A program made the translations under genes and the position numbers. A stretch of DNA of 49,931 nucleotides, taken from positions 1 to 49,931 of the forward strand of contig CAJXYM010000010.1 in the NCBI GenBank assembly GCA_913063045.1. Reading direction: 5' to 3'. The notes below the pieces were generated by a model that ran no database searches, was not told the origin of the DNA, and was given only the letters and a program-made list of their open reading frames with translations. Origin of the DNA: an uncultured Flavobacteriales bacterium (lineage in GTDB: Bacteria; Bacteroidota; Bacteroidia; Flavobacteriales; BACL11). Shown here piece by piece: positions 34,237 through 43,199 of this stretch (positions are counted from its first letter, which is position 1; each line of letters opens with the position of its first letter).

Positions 34237-36053
34237 GCTAGTAGCTGAAGTTCATGTAGTTTTTTGTAGCTCATATTATTCTTAATAAGCTCTAAATGAG
34301 TTCCTCTTTCTAAGATTAGTCCTTTATCAAGAAAAATAATTTCATCAGCATCAATAATAGTCGATAGTCGATGTGCAATCACTAAAGATGTTCTATCTTT
34401 CATTAGCTTAGAAATAGCTTCTTGAACTAATTTCTCAGATTCAGAATCTAATGACGATGTAGCTTCATCAAGTATTAAAATTTCTGGATTTTTTAATATA
34501 GCTCTTGCTATACTTATTCTTTGCTTTTGACCTCCAGAAAGTTTTTCTCCTAAATTACCGATATTTGTATGGTATCCATCTTCAGATTGCATGATAAAAT
34601 CATGAGCATTTGCATTTTTTGCTGCATTTACTATATCTTCTTCTGTTGCTTGAGAATCACCTAGTTTAATATTATTATAAATAGAATCATTAAATAAAAT
34701 AGACTCTTGACTAACTATTCCCATTAACGATCTTAATGATGATAGTTTAATGTTTTTTATATCTAAATTATCTATAGTTATATTTCCATCATCTAAATCA
34801 TAAAATCGTGCTAAAAGATCTGCTATTGTAGATTTCCCACTTCCAGATTTTCCAACTAAAGCAATTTTAGATCCTTTTTTTATAGAGAAATTAACTTCAC
34901 TTAGAATATTAATATTTTCATATTTAAAAGATTTAATGTTAAAGTCAATTTTATTATTAAGCTGCTTAACAATCTTAGAACTTTCATTATCAGTAATTGT
35001 ATTTTTAGTATCCAGGACTTCATAAATTCTTTCTACAGCCGCACTTCCTTTTTGAATATAATAATACGAGGTAGTAAGTGATTTTGCAGGTGGTATTATT
35101 TGAGAGAAAATTAGAATATATCCGATAAATTCTTCAGGTGATAAGTATGATGATTCATTTAAAACTAGTTGTCCCCCAAACCACATTACAATTACCATGA
35201 CAATTGTACTTAAAAACTCACTCATAGGTGATGAAAGATCTTTTTTTCTTAGAATACTAGTCATTATATTTTTGTACTCATTACTTATTTTACCAAATTT
35301 TTTATTTATTGTTTCTTCCGCGTTAAATGTTTTTAGAATTTTAATTCCAAAAATATTTTCATCTATTACAGACATTATTTCTCCCATTTTTTTTTGTCCT
35401 TTATGAGAGGCGTTTTTTAGGCTTTTCCCAATATATCCAATTAATAATCCGGCCAATGGAAATAGAATAATCACGAATAGTGTAAGTTGTGGGCTAATAA
35501 TTATTAATGTGCTAAGAAAAATTACAATATTAATTGGATCTTTAAAAATCATTTCAAGTACTCCCATAATTGACCACTCTATTTCTACAAGATCAGATGT
35601 CATTCTTGAGGTAAGATCACCTTTCTTTTGTTCTGTAAAAAAAGAGACAGGTAAAGACATCATTTTTCGCTGTAAATCCATTCTAATATCATGAATGATT
35701 CCATTTCGAATAGGTGTTAAATAAAATAATGCAATATATCTGAAGAGATTTTTTAAAAAGAACATAACAAGAACTAATAAGCACATAAACATTAATGCTT
35801 CTATTTTTCCCTTATCATCAATAGTTGAACTTAAAAAAGAATAGAAATTTTCTTTAATAGAGCTTAGAGATAAAGAAATTTCACTGGAGCTATATGTTTT
35901 TTTTTCAGTCTCAAAGAGAACCCCAAGAAAAGGAATGATCATGGTTAGTGAGAAAAGAGAAAAGAGTATAGATAGAATATTAGATGAGATATTTAAAATC
36001 ACATACGAGCTATATGGTTTGATGTATTTTAAAATCTTCAGCAAATTGCTCAT
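34233..36053 (-). CDS. ABC exporter, MsbA-like (fused membrane and ATPase domains)
   Basis: A 606-residue half transporter: six membrane segments in the first ~330 residues, including QQRKMMSLPVSFF-like coupling sequence and RMTSDLVEIE, then an ATPase domain with Walker A GKSGSGKST, signature LSGGQKQR, Walker B ILILDEATSSLD and the switch His in IAHRLSTI. MsbA-like proteins flip lipid A-core or other lipids, but drug or peptide exporters look alike. A -7 box 4 nt before the ATG suggests a leaderless transcript. Confidence 0.92.
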   Translation of the reverse strand: MSNLLKILKYIKPYSSYVILNISSNILSILFSLFSLTMIIPFLGVLFETEKKTYSSSEISLSLSSIKENFYSFLSSTIDDKGKIEALMFMCLLVLVMFFLKNLFRYIALFYLTPIRNGIIHDIRMDLQRKMMSLPVSFFTEQKKGDLTSRMTSDLVEIEWSIMGVLEMIFKDPINIVIFLSTLIIISPQLTLFVIILFPLAGLLIGYIGKSLKNASHKGQKKMGEIMSVIDENIFGIKILKTFNAEETINKKFGKISNEYKNIMTSILRKKDLSSPMSEFLSTIVMVIVMWFGGQLVLNESSYLSPEEFIGYILIFSQIIPPAKSLTTSYYYIQKGSAAVERIYEVLDTKNTITDNESSKIVKQLNNKIDFNIKSFKYENINILSEVNFSIKKGSKIALVGKSGSGKSTIADLLARFYDLDDGNITIDNLDIKNIKLSSLRSLMGIVSQESILFNDSIYNNIKLGDSQATEEDIVNAAKNANAHDFIMQSEDGYHTNIGNLGEKLSGGQKQRISIARAILKNPEILILDEATSSLDSESEKLVQEAISKLMKDRTSLVIAHRLSTIIDADEIIFLDKGLILERGTHLELIKNNMSYKKLHELQLLA

Positions 36054-36057
36054 TAGG

Positions 36058-36086
36058 CAAATATAACAAAGGATTGTTTATTTTTG
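36058..36086. promoter_or_regulatory. Divergent -7 boxes between the ABC exporter and rbfA
   Basis: CAAATATA at 36058-36065 (minus TATATTTG) lies 4 nt from the exporter ATG. TATTTTTG at 36079-36086 (plus) lies 6 nt from the rbfA ATG. Both predicted transcripts would have little or no 5' leader. Confidence 0.6.
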
Positions 36087-36092
36087 TAAAAT

Positions 36093-36431
36093 ATGGAATC
36101 AACTAGACAAAAAAAAGTTTCACGGTTAGTACAGAAGGAACTTTCTCAAATTTTCAATAAAGAATCTAAAAACTTTTTAGGCGCAGTATTAGTTAGTGTT
36201 ACTGCAGTTAGAATCTCACCAGACCTTGCTTATGCCAATATCTTTTTAAGTATGTTTCCTGTAATAGACCCAGCTGATGCTTTAGATAAAGTGAAAAAAC
36301 AAGGTGTTTCAATAAGAAAAAATCTTGCTCTTGTTGTGAAAAATCAACTTAGAATTGTGCCACAATTAAATTTTCATCTTGATGATTCTTCAGATTATGC
36401 TGAAGAAATAGATAGGTTGTTAAAGAAATAA
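36093..36431 (+). CDS. rbfA: Ribosome-binding factor A
   Basis: A 112-residue protein with the RbfA KH-like pattern: MESTRQKKVSRLVQKELSQI at the start, VSVTAVRISPDLAYANIFLS in the middle and QLRIVPQLNFHLDDS near the end. RbfA assists 16S rRNA 5'-end maturation and cold adaptation. The last base of its stop is the first of the next ATG (TAATG), coupling it to a LolE-like permease, a pairing seen in other Bacteroidota. Confidence 0.95.
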   Translation: MESTRQKKVSRLVQKELSQIFNKESKNFLGAVLVSVTAVRISPDLAYANIFLSMFPVIDPADALDKVKKQGVSIRKNLALVVKNQLRIVPQLNFHLDDSSDYAEEIDRLLKK

Positions 36432-37642
36432 TGAAGAAGAATTTATCTTTTTTTATTGCTAAAAGATATTTTTTTTCTAAGAATGAAGCCAACTCTGTTA
36501 ACTTAGTCTCTCGTATCTCTCAATTTGCTATAGCTATTGGTGCAGCAGCATTAATAATTGTTCTTTCCGTATTTAACGGTTTTGAAGCTTTAGTGTTAGA
36601 TATGTATAATGTTATGGATCCTCACATTAAGATATCTTCAAATACCGGAAAGACTTTTGATGAAAAAGTTGTTTCAGATTTTTTAGTATCTAATGAGAAT
36701 ATTGAAGTGTTCTCAAAAACTTTAGAAGAAAAAGTGTTATTAAAATATAATTCAAAAGAATTTATTGGTATAATTAAAGGGGTTGATTCATCATATAAAA
36801 TATTAACAAATTTTGATTCTTTAATGATTGAGGGAGTTTATTTTGAAGATTATCCTCAGAAAAACACAACAGTTGTTGGTAGAGGAGTTGCTTATTTTTT
36901 ATCTATTAATATTGGTTCTTTATTTGATCAAATAAATATTTTTATTCCAAATAGAGAAAAAAATAATTTGTTGAATCCAGAATCATCCTTTTCTCAATCT
37001 AACTTAGCTCCTGTAGGGGTGTTTGGTGTACAGCAAGAGATAGATAACCAGTATTTGATAGCTGACTTAAGCTTTGTTCAAGATCTAATTAATAAAGAAA
37101 GTCAGGTGTCTTCAATTGACTTAAAACTTCATAATAGTAATATGATTGATAAGGTGGCTGATGAAATTCAAAATAAATTAGGAGCAAAATATCTTGTTCA
37201 AACTAGATTTCAGCAGCAAGCATTTTTATATAAGATTATGAATACTGAAAAGCTGGCTGTTTTATTGATTCTTATTTTTATTCTTATTATTTCTACATTT
37301 AATATGATAGGATCGCTAACGATGTTAATTACACAAAAAACAAATGATCTTCGTCATTTACAAAGTATTGGTTTGGAGAATAAAAAAATTAGAAATATCT
37401 TTTATTATAAGGGATCTTTTACAATAATAAGTGGTGCTTTCTTTGGCTTATTTATAGGAGTTTTATTTGCCTTTCTTCAATATGAATTTGGTTTGATTAG
37501 CATGGGCGAGGGTAGTTTTGTAATAAATTCATACCCAGTATTAATCAAGCCTTTAGATGTTTTTCTAGTTTTTCTTACTGTTACGTTTATTGGAATTCTA
37601 TCTACTTTTTTTACTGTAAGAACTCTTCTTAGAAAAGTTTAA
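36431..37642 (+). CDS. LolC/LolE-like ABC permease (FtsX/MacB family)
   Basis: A 403-residue permease starting FFIAKRYFFSKNEANSVNLV, with one N-terminal membrane helix (~28-50), a large periplasmic MacB-type domain (~55-265) and three C-terminal helices. The motif LQSIGLENKKIRNIFYYKGS between TM2 and TM3 is typical of the FtsX-like domain. It probably moves lipoproteins from the inner membrane with a LolD-like ATPase encoded elsewhere. Its stop codon overlaps that of convergent dus through the tetranucleotide TTAA. Confidence 0.9.
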   Translation: MKKNLSFFIAKRYFFSKNEANSVNLVSRISQFAIAIGAAALIIVLSVFNGFEALVLDMYNVMDPHIKISSNTGKTFDEKVVSDFLVSNENIEVFSKTLEEKVLLKYNSKEFIGIIKGVDSSYKILTNFDSLMIEGVYFEDYPQKNTTVVGRGVAYFLSINIGSLFDQINIFIPNREKNNLLNPESSFSQSNLAPVGVFGVQQEIDNQYLIADLSFVQDLINKESQVSSIDLKLHNSNMIDKVADEIQNKLGAKYLVQTRFQQQAFLYKIMNTEKLAVLLILIFILIISTFNMIGSLTMLITQKTNDLRHLQSIGLENKKIRNIFYYKGSFTIISGAFFGLFIGVLFAFLQYEFGLISMGEGSFVINSYPVLIKPLDVFLVFLTVTFIGILSTFFTVRTLLRKV

Positions 37643-38631
37643 AATACTATAGATTGAAATTTTTCTTTTACTATTTCAAGAATTTCTAAAACTTCATCCT
37701 TTGAATTAGATGTTACCATTCTCATTTTATATTCTTTAAAGTTGGGTATAGCTTTGAAATAGTTGCTGTAATGTCTTTTCATTTCAACAATTCCAAGACC
37801 TTCTCCTTTCCAGACAATAGAGTGGTCTAGATGTTGTTTGCAAACCCTTACTCTTTCATTTATGTCAGGTTTTTTAAGATGTTGTGACGTTTTGAGAAAA
37901 TGCTTAATTTCATTAAATATCCAAGGGTAACCAATAGCTCCTCTACCAATCATTACTCCATCAACACCATATCTGTTTTTTACTTCCAATACTTTTTCGG
38001 GGCTATTAACATCTCCGTTGCCAAACACAGGAATATTCATTCTTGGATTGTTTTTCACATCACCAATTAATGTCCAATCTGCATCTCCTTTATACATTTG
38101 CTTTCGTGTTCTCCCATGAATAGATATTGCCTGTATGCCAATATCTTGAAGTCTTTCCGCAACCTCTACAATATATTTAGTATCATCATCCCATCCTAAT
38201 CGTGTTTTTACAGTTACGGGAAGCGAGGTAGATTTTACTATTTCTTTGGTCATAGCAATCATCTTTGGAATATCTTTCAGTATTCCAGCTCCAGCTCCTT
38301 TATTTGCTACTTTTTTTACCGGGCACCCATAATTAATATCAATAAATTCAGGATTTTCTTTAGCACAAATTTCAGTTGCTAGCTTCATTGACTCTATATC
38401 ATTTCCAAATATTTGAATACCAATTGGTCTTTCAAAATCATAGATGTCTAATTTCTGAGTACTCTTGAATGCATCTCGGATTAAACCTTCAGAAGATATG
38501 AATTCTGTGTACATAACATCAGCACCATTTTGCTTGCAAAGTGCTCTAAATGGAGGGTCACTAACATCTTCCATTGGAGCCAATAATAATGGAAAATCTC
38601 CTATATCTATATTCCCTATCTTTATACCCAT
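37639..38631 (-). CDS. dus: tRNA-dihydrouridine synthase
   Basis: FMN-dependent Dus enzyme: LLAPMEDVSDPPFRALC at the N-terminus, INYGCPVKKV with the catalytic Cys, a SIHGRTRKQMYKG block and GVMIGRGAIGYPWIF for phosphate binding. It reduces uridines in the tRNA D-loop. The frame also has a GTG at 38640, but that codon overlaps the -7 box at 38640-38647; the ATG at 38629-38631 gives the usual MxxKIGNI start and is preferred. Its end overlaps the LolE-like gene by 4 nt. Confidence 0.94.
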   Translation of the reverse strand: MGIKIGNIDIGDFPLLLAPMEDVSDPPFRALCKQNGADVMYTEFISSEGLIRDAFKSTQKLDIYDFERPIGIQIFGNDIESMKLATEICAKENPEFIDINYGCPVKKVANKGAGAGILKDIPKMIAMTKEIVKSTSLPVTVKTRLGWDDDTKYIVEVAERLQDIGIQAISIHGRTRKQMYKGDADWTLIGDVKNNPRMNIPVFGNGDVNSPEKVLEVKNRYGVDGVMIGRGAIGYPWIFNEIKHFLKTSQHLKKPDINERVRVCKQHLDHSIVWKGEGLGIVEMKRHYSNYFKAIPNFKEYKMRMVTSNSKDEVLEILEIVKEKFQSIVF

Positions 38632-38639
38632 ATTATTCA

Positions 38640-38647
38640 CAAAAATA
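38640..38647 (-). promoter_or_regulatory. -7 box for dus
   Basis: Minus-strand TATTTTTG fits TAnnTTTG and ends 8 nt before the ATG. The divergent CPBP gene starts at 38655, only 7 bp beyond the box, so the promoter reaches into that gene. Confidence 0.5.
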
Positions 38648-38654
38648 CTAATAT

Positions 38655-39551
38655 ATGATTTTAAAAAAATTCTTAGAAGAAAATAATTTTACGAGATATA
38701 TTTTTTCTTATTTCGCGGTAACATTAATCTCTTTTGTTTTTTTTACGATAATCTCTTTCTTAATGTTGCCACTTTTCTTTGAGGTTGATTGGTCTAATCT
38801 TAGTGTTTTTCTTAATGATTATAGTAATTCCTCCTCTGTCAGTGCCTTAAAGTTTCTTCAGTTTTTCAGCTGTATTGGCTTATTTATTCTTCCTCCTTTC
38901 TTATTTGGTTATATCAGCGATGAGAAACTTGATTTGAATATGAAAATTGATAGAAGATCTGTCTTTCTTGCCATCGCTATCATAATATTAATTAATCCAT
39001 TTGTAAGTTATACTTATTTGTTAAATCAAAGTATCGATCTGCCTGAATGGATGCTTTTTAATGATCAAAATGCTCAAGTAATTACAGAGGCATTTCTGGT
39101 GATGAATTCTTTCCCAGATTTATTTATTAATATGCTGATTTTGGCAATTCTTCCAGCTGTTGGTGAGGAATTAGTATTTAGAGGATTCTTACAAAAGCGA
39201 TTAATTTTATTCTCTAAGAATCCTCACTTATCTATTATCATTGTTGCTTTTATTTTTAGCGCAATACATATGCAGTTTCAAGGTTTTCTGCCAAGATTTT
39301 TTTTAGGTTTAGTATTAGGTTACTTTTTTCACTTTTCATCTAATATATGGCTGCCTATTATTGGCCATTTTATTAATAACTCACTTATTGTCCTTTTAAG
39401 TTATCCTGCCTTAGCAAGTAAGATAAATATAGATTTACTTAATATGGATAAACTAATAACTATTGAGCAAGCTCTTTTTAGCTTAAGTGCAGCAATAGTG
39501 TTGTTTTATTTATTGAAGAATAACTTAGAAAATAAGTTAGATAAAATTTAG
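38655..39551 (+). CDS. CPBP family intramembrane metalloprotease
   Basis: A 298-residue membrane protein with about eight hydrophobic segments and the Abi/CPBP motifs: EELVFRGFL (EExxxR), FIFSAIHMQF (second His site) and GHFINNSL (third). These residues form the intramembrane metal site. Substrates of bacterial members are mostly unknown; some act in regulated proteolysis. The gene starts 24 nt from the divergent dus gene and its stop codon overlaps the stop of the convergent ExbD gene (TTAG). Confidence 0.88.
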   Translation: MILKKFLEENNFTRYIFSYFAVTLISFVFFTIISFLMLPLFFEVDWSNLSVFLNDYSNSSSVSALKFLQFFSCIGLFILPPFLFGYISDEKLDLNMKIDRRSVFLAIAIIILINPFVSYTYLLNQSIDLPEWMLFNDQNAQVITEAFLVMNSFPDLFINMLILAILPAVGEELVFRGFLQKRLILFSKNPHLSIIIVAFIFSAIHMQFQGFLPRFFLGLVLGYFFHFSSNIWLPIIGHFINNSLIVLLSYPALASKINIDLLNMDKLITIEQALFSLSAAIVLFYLLKNNLENKLDKI

Positions 39552-40015
39552 TACTCCCCTTTTCTTGTAGAGTAGTTAATCTTTAAAGCATTTGCTTTTC
39601 TTAATTCTTGCTTAACATCAGTAATAATTCCCATTTTTACTGTTTCATCTGCTTTAATTGAAGTTGTCATGTATGGAATTTCTTTTTCATCTTTTGCCTC
39701 CCTTTCAGTGGCAATAAACTCTTGAATTTCTCCTACTTCTGCAAACGCATCATTAAGTTGAATTCTAGCAGCAGTTCCATATGAGGTTTGCATTCTCTTA
39801 ACTGGAGCTCCTATATAAATATAGCTTACAAGTGATTTCTTCTCCATTTTCTTTATCTCTGTTGCTTTTGGAGTAACAACGCTAACAAATAATGTTGTTT
39901 CTCTCATTACAGTAGTAACCATAAAAAAGAATAATAACATAAACACAATATCTGGCAGTGACGCTGTAGATATTGCAGGCATACCTTTACTTCCGTTTTT
40001 TTTAAATTTACTCAT
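39548..40015 (-). CDS. ExbD/TolR family protein, second copy
   Basis: A 155-residue protein with one membrane helix (~22-42) preceded by a basic tail and carrying the proton-pathway aspartate in LPDIVFMLLFFFM (Asp22). The periplasmic part ends KINYSTRKGEY. ExbD pairs with ExbB to energise TonB from the proton gradient. It begins on the last base of the preceding ExbD stop codon. It differs in the membrane sequence from the first copy, so the two are not recent duplicates. Confidence 0.92.
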   Translation of the reverse strand: MSKFKKNGSKGMPAISTASLPDIVFMLLFFFMVTTVMRETTLFVSVVTPKATEIKKMEKKSLVSYIYIGAPVKRMQTSYGTAARIQLNDAFAEVGEIQEFIATEREAKDEKEIPYMTTSIKADETVKMGIITDVKQELRKANALKINYSTRKGEY

Positions 40016-40566
40016 TATGAATCTCCTCCTATATTTTTTGGTTCAGCCTCAGAAATTTTCTGAGGAAATAATTTTTTAATTTCTTTCTGTTGTGATTTGT
40101 TAAGATCAATAAATCTTTCTCCATGTTTTGTTAAGGCACTTTCATTTCTCAACTCATTATAGGCTGCTGCTAGCTCGTTTTGAACTCTTATATAGGTTTT
40201 ATAAGCAGTTCCTCTATCGTTTTGTAAAGAGATAATAGCTTTTTCAGGGTTTTCTGATAAATCTTGTCTGACACCATTATTATTTATAAATCTTTTAGCC
40301 CCTTCTCTAAGTTGTGAAACATCCATTAACTCTCCTTCAACTAGTAGTTGATTATTAGAGTTAATTAGAACAACATAAATGTTTCTAGCATTAATTTGAG
40401 AGTCATCTTCTGGCTGGTCTGCCTCCGGCATTGGAGGGAGTTTTCTAGATATTCCAGTATCGACATCCATTGTAGTGGTAACCAAAAAGAAAATCAATAA
40501 AAGAAAGGCAATATCAGCCATTGAACCAGCATTTATTTCAGGAAGACCTCTTCTTTTACTTGCCAT
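40015..40566 (-). CDS. ExbD/TolR family protein, first copy
   Basis: The 183-residue protein starts with a basic MASKRRGLPEINAGSMADIA, placing the conserved proton-pathway Asp at residue 18 in the single membrane helix (~18-36). The periplasmic domain carries LPPMPEADQPEDDSQ, an acidic linker, and a Lys-rich C-terminal helix. Two ExbD genes in tandem are usual in Bacteroidota and may form a mixed dimer inside the ExbB pentamer. It overlaps the upstream small membrane gene by 1 nt. Confidence 0.93.
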   Translation of the reverse strand: MASKRRGLPEINAGSMADIAFLLLIFFLVTTTMDVDTGISRKLPPMPEADQPEDDSQINARNIYVVLINSNNQLLVEGELMDVSQLREGAKRFINNNGVRQDLSENPEKAIISLQNDRGTAYKTYIRVQNELAAAYNELRNESALTKHGERFIDLNKSQQKEIKKLFPQKISEAEPKNIGGDS

Positions 40567-40895
40567 TACTTTTTAAAAGCTTTTGAAAGTTCTGCAAATA
40601 AAACTGAAGCAATAGCTGCTGCTGCAAGGATGTAGAACATTATTAAGCCCATGCCAACATTCTTAGATTGAGCTGAACTAATCTCATATTTTTCATATGA
40701 AGATAGAACATCTCCTGATGCAACTATATAGGACAAAATACAAACAACAATTAAGCCTCCAATAGTATATAATGTCTTTTTTGCATTTTTCGTATTAGAC
40801 AACATTTTTTTTAAGCCGAATAAAATCGTCGTCAAAGTAGCTGCTCCAACCATTACGTATGTTAGAATAATTCCAATATTGATTAAGCTATCCAT
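40566..40895 (-). CDS. Small three-TM membrane protein within the exbB-exbD operon
   Basis: A 109-residue protein with three hydrophobic segments (~6-28, 40-60, 84-104) and short basic loops (KKMLSNTKNAKK). I do not recognise an enzyme motif. It sits between exbB (2-nt gap) and exbD (1-nt overlap), a position kept in other Bacteroidota exb clusters, so it probably contributes to assembly or regulation of the motor. No function is established. Confidence 0.82.
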   Translation of the reverse strand: MDSLINIGIILTYVMVGAATLTTILFGLKKMLSNTKNAKKTLYTIGGLIVVCILSYIVASGDVLSSYEKYEISSAQSKNVGMGLIMFYILAAAAIASVLFAELSKAFKK

Positions 40896-40897
40896 AT

Positions 40898-41704
40898 TTA
40901 TTTATTTTTAACTAATAAATCTATTAAAGAGATAGAAGCATCTTCCATAGAATTAGTAATTGAGTCAACTTTTGCAATTAAATAATTATAAAATATTTGC
41001 AAGATCATAGCTACAATTAAACCAAATACTGTTGTTAGTAGAGCAACTTTAATTCCACCAGCAACTAATGAAGGAGAAATATCTCCAGCAGCTTCAATTG
41101 CATCAAATGCTCCAATCATACCAATCACTGTTCCCATAAATCCTAGCATAGGAGCAAGAGCAATAAAAAGAGATATCCAAGATAATCCTTTTTCTAATAG
41201 ACCCATCTGAACACTTCCATATGCTATAATAGACTTTTCAACCATTTCTACCCCTTCATTAGATCTATCTAGACCTTGATAAAAGATTGAAGCAACAGGT
41301 CCTTTTGTATTTCTACAAACTTCTTTTGCAGCTTCTACACCGCCATTATTCATTGCGCTTTCAACATCATTAAGAAGTTTATCAGTATCAGTTGTAGCCA
41401 TATTTAGATAGATAATACGTTCAATTGCTAAGGCAAGACCTAAAATTAAACATAAAAGTACAATACCCATAAATCCAGGTCCTCCTTCTATGAATTTTTG
41501 CTTGATAACTTGATGAAAAGATGCAGACTCTGTACTAACAACTTCTTCAACAACAGTCTCTAAATTTGCCTCTTCATTAGCATTAGAATCTAATTCTGTA
41601 TTAGATAATTCAGTAGAGTCTGATAATTCTGATTGAGCAAATACTATTTGGTTAGAGATTAGTAAGAAGCTCAATAATATACTTAGTGTAAAAATTTTTT
41701 TCAT
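40898..41704 (-). CDS. ExbB/TolQ/MotA family proton channel protein
   Basis: A 268-residue protein with an N-terminal signal-like helix (ending VFAQ), a Glu/Ser-rich acidic linker (~25-62) and the MotA/TolQ/ExbB channel domain: GFMGIVLLCLILGLALAIER for TM1, GLSWISLFIALAPMLGFMGT and VIGMIGAFDAIEAAG for TM2, and LLTTVFGLIVAMILQIFYN for TM3. It forms the pentameric channel driving TonB, presumably serving the receptor encoded at 6490 among others. No tonB gene is in the cluster. A TAnnTTTG box is found 27 nt upstream. Confidence 0.93.
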   Translation of the reverse strand: MKKIFTLSILLSFLLISNQIVFAQSELSDSTELSNTELDSNANEEANLETVVEEVVSTESASFHQVIKQKFIEGGPGFMGIVLLCLILGLALAIERIIYLNMATTDTDKLLNDVESAMNNGGVEAAKEVCRNTKGPVASIFYQGLDRSNEGVEMVEKSIIAYGSVQMGLLEKGLSWISLFIALAPMLGFMGTVIGMIGAFDAIEAAGDISPSLVAGGIKVALLTTVFGLIVAMILQIFYNYLIAKVDSITNSMEDASISLIDLLVKNK

Positions 41705-41731
41705 TTTGATGATTGTTTAATTTAAGAAGCG

Positions 41732-41739
41732 CAAATTTA
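41732..41739 (-). promoter_or_regulatory. -7 box for the exbB operon
   Basis: Minus-strand TAAATTTG (plus CAAATTTA) lies 27 nt before the exbB ATG, in the 43-bp gap after the superoxide dismutase stop. Confidence 0.5.
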
Positions 41740-41747
41740 TAAAAATA

Positions 41748-42347
41748 TTATAAAGCCTCTAAATATAGGTTATTAACTTTTTCCCAATTGATAACATTAA
41801 AAAATGCATTTATATAATCAGGCCTTCTGTTTTGGTAATTTAGGTAGTACGCGTGCTCCCAAACATCAAGACAAAGTATAGGCTGTCCTCCACACCCTTC
41901 TTGCATTAATGGATTGTCTTGATTTGCTGTTGAGCATATTGAAAGATTTCCATTACTTAGACATAGCCAAGCCCATCCAGAACCAAATCTTGTTCCTGCT
42001 GCTTTCGTAAACTCAGATTTAAAGTTTTCAAAGCTTCCATACTTTTCATTTATTGCTTTTCCTACTTCATTATTTGGCTCACCACCACCATTCTGACTCA
42101 AAATCGTCCAGAAAAGAGAATGATTAAAATACCCACCACCATTATTTCTTACTGCTGCAGAAAGGTTGTCTGATTTACATATTTCCTCTATACTTTTTCC
42201 TTCAAGCTCAGTTCCTGCAATAGCATTATTTAAATTATTTGTATAGCCTTGATGATGTTTAGAATGATGAATTTCCATTGTTTTTGCATCAATATTAGGC
42301 TCTAATGCATTATAATTATATTCTAATTTAGGTAGTTCAAATGACAT
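41748..42347 (-). CDS. Fe/Mn superoxide dismutase
   Basis: The 199-residue protein has all four metal ligands in context: His27 ([12 protein letters not shown]), His76 (YFNHSLFW), Asp161 and His165 ([21 protein letters not shown]). It disproportionates superoxide in the cytoplasm; there is no signal peptide. The residues near the site do not let me decide between iron and manganese, so no gene symbol is given. It follows the flavin-reductase gene by 16 nt and may be read from the FAH promoter. Confidence 0.95.
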   Translation of the reverse strand: MSFELPKLEYNYNALEPNIDAKTMEIHHSKHHQGYTNNLNNAIAGTELEGKSIEEICKSDNLSAAVRNNGGGYFNHSLFWTILSQNGGGEPNNEVGKAINEKYGSFENFKSEFTKAAGTRFGSGWAWLCLSNGNLSICSTANQDNPLMQEGCGGQPILCLDVWEHAYYLNYQNRRPDYINAFFNVINWEKVNNLYLEAL

Positions 42348-42363
42348 GATATTTAATTTTAAT

Positions 42364-43197
42364 TTATATTAATTTTTGCCAAGCTTCTTTGGCTTTTCCC
42401 TCCTCAAGTAATTGTTTTGCTAAAATATGTTTTTCTTCTGTGTTTAAATCACTTGAAGTGTTATTTTTTTTTGATGGAATATCTTCTATTGAAGCCAGTA
42501 TTGCAAGATCATTTCCAGATAAAATCTTGCTATTTTTAATTTCTTCAGGTAAATTGTCAATACCTATACCAATTTTAGAGATTGGCTTTGATATCTGGTA
42601 TAAACTTTTTGCTGTTGTTTTGCCATACCAATCTCCACCTAATCTTGATACTATTTTTAATTTAAATGGATCAATTTGATCATCCTTATCTAAGACTTCC
42701 TCATTAATATGGATATTTATTATTTCACAAACTACTAGATTTCCTGAACCTCCTTCTTCTCCAAGTTTGATAACAGAATTAACTTTACACTCAAAATTTA
42801 TCGGAGATTCTTTTATTAGAAATGGTTTCACATACTTAGATTCTAATTTAGAAAAACCTGCTTTTTTAAACTCATCCTCATGCGGAAGGAAATTACTAGA
42901 AGCTAATGATATTTGTTGTGCTATATTTTCAGAAACAAGCCCAACTACACATTCTTTCATATCATTTATATTGTGTAAAGTATCTTTCTTCGTATTATCT
43001 CTTACTCTATTAACTGGTGAGAAAATTAAAATAGGCGGATTAATTGAAAAAACATTAAAAAATGAATATGGGCTCAGATTACTTGTCCCATTATTATCTA
43101 TGGTACTAACCAGTGCTATAGGCCTTGGAGTGATTGCTGAGGTTAAAATTTGATACAGATTCTTAGTGCTTATTGATTTAATATCTATTTCTTTCAT
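42364..43197 (-). CDS. Flavin reductase family protein with C-terminal extension
   Basis: The first ~205 residues show a flavin-reductase-like split barrel: [40 protein letters not shown], and SRLGGDWYG near its end. A ~70-residue tail follows ([21 protein letters not shown]), predicted helical. The protein probably binds FMN. It begins 2 nt after the stop of the FAH-family gene and so belongs with the tyrosine/homogentisate genes; whether it supplies reduced flavin or has another substrate is unknown. Confidence 0.85.
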   Translation of the reverse strand: MKEIDIKSISTKNLYQILTSAITPRPIALVSTIDNNGTSNLSPYSFFNVFSINPPILIFSPVNRVRDNTKKDTLHNINDMKECVVGLVSENIAQQISLASSNFLPHEDEFKKAGFSKLESKYVKPFLIKESPINFECKVNSVIKLGEEGGSGNLVVCEIINIHINEEVLDKDDQIDPFKLKIVSRLGGDWYGKTTAKSLYQISKPISKIGIGIDNLPEEIKNSKILSGNDLAILASIEDIPSKKNNTSSDLNTEEKHILAKQLLEEGKAKEAWQKLI

Positions 43198-43199
43198 AA

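Noticed and set aside
38638-38640. GTG start for dus
   Set aside because: It overlaps a -7 box and the next ATG matches the family start.
42389-43153. Plus-strand open frames opposite the flavin reductase gene
   Set aside because: They are shadows of the minus-strand gene; no start context or recognisable protein features.
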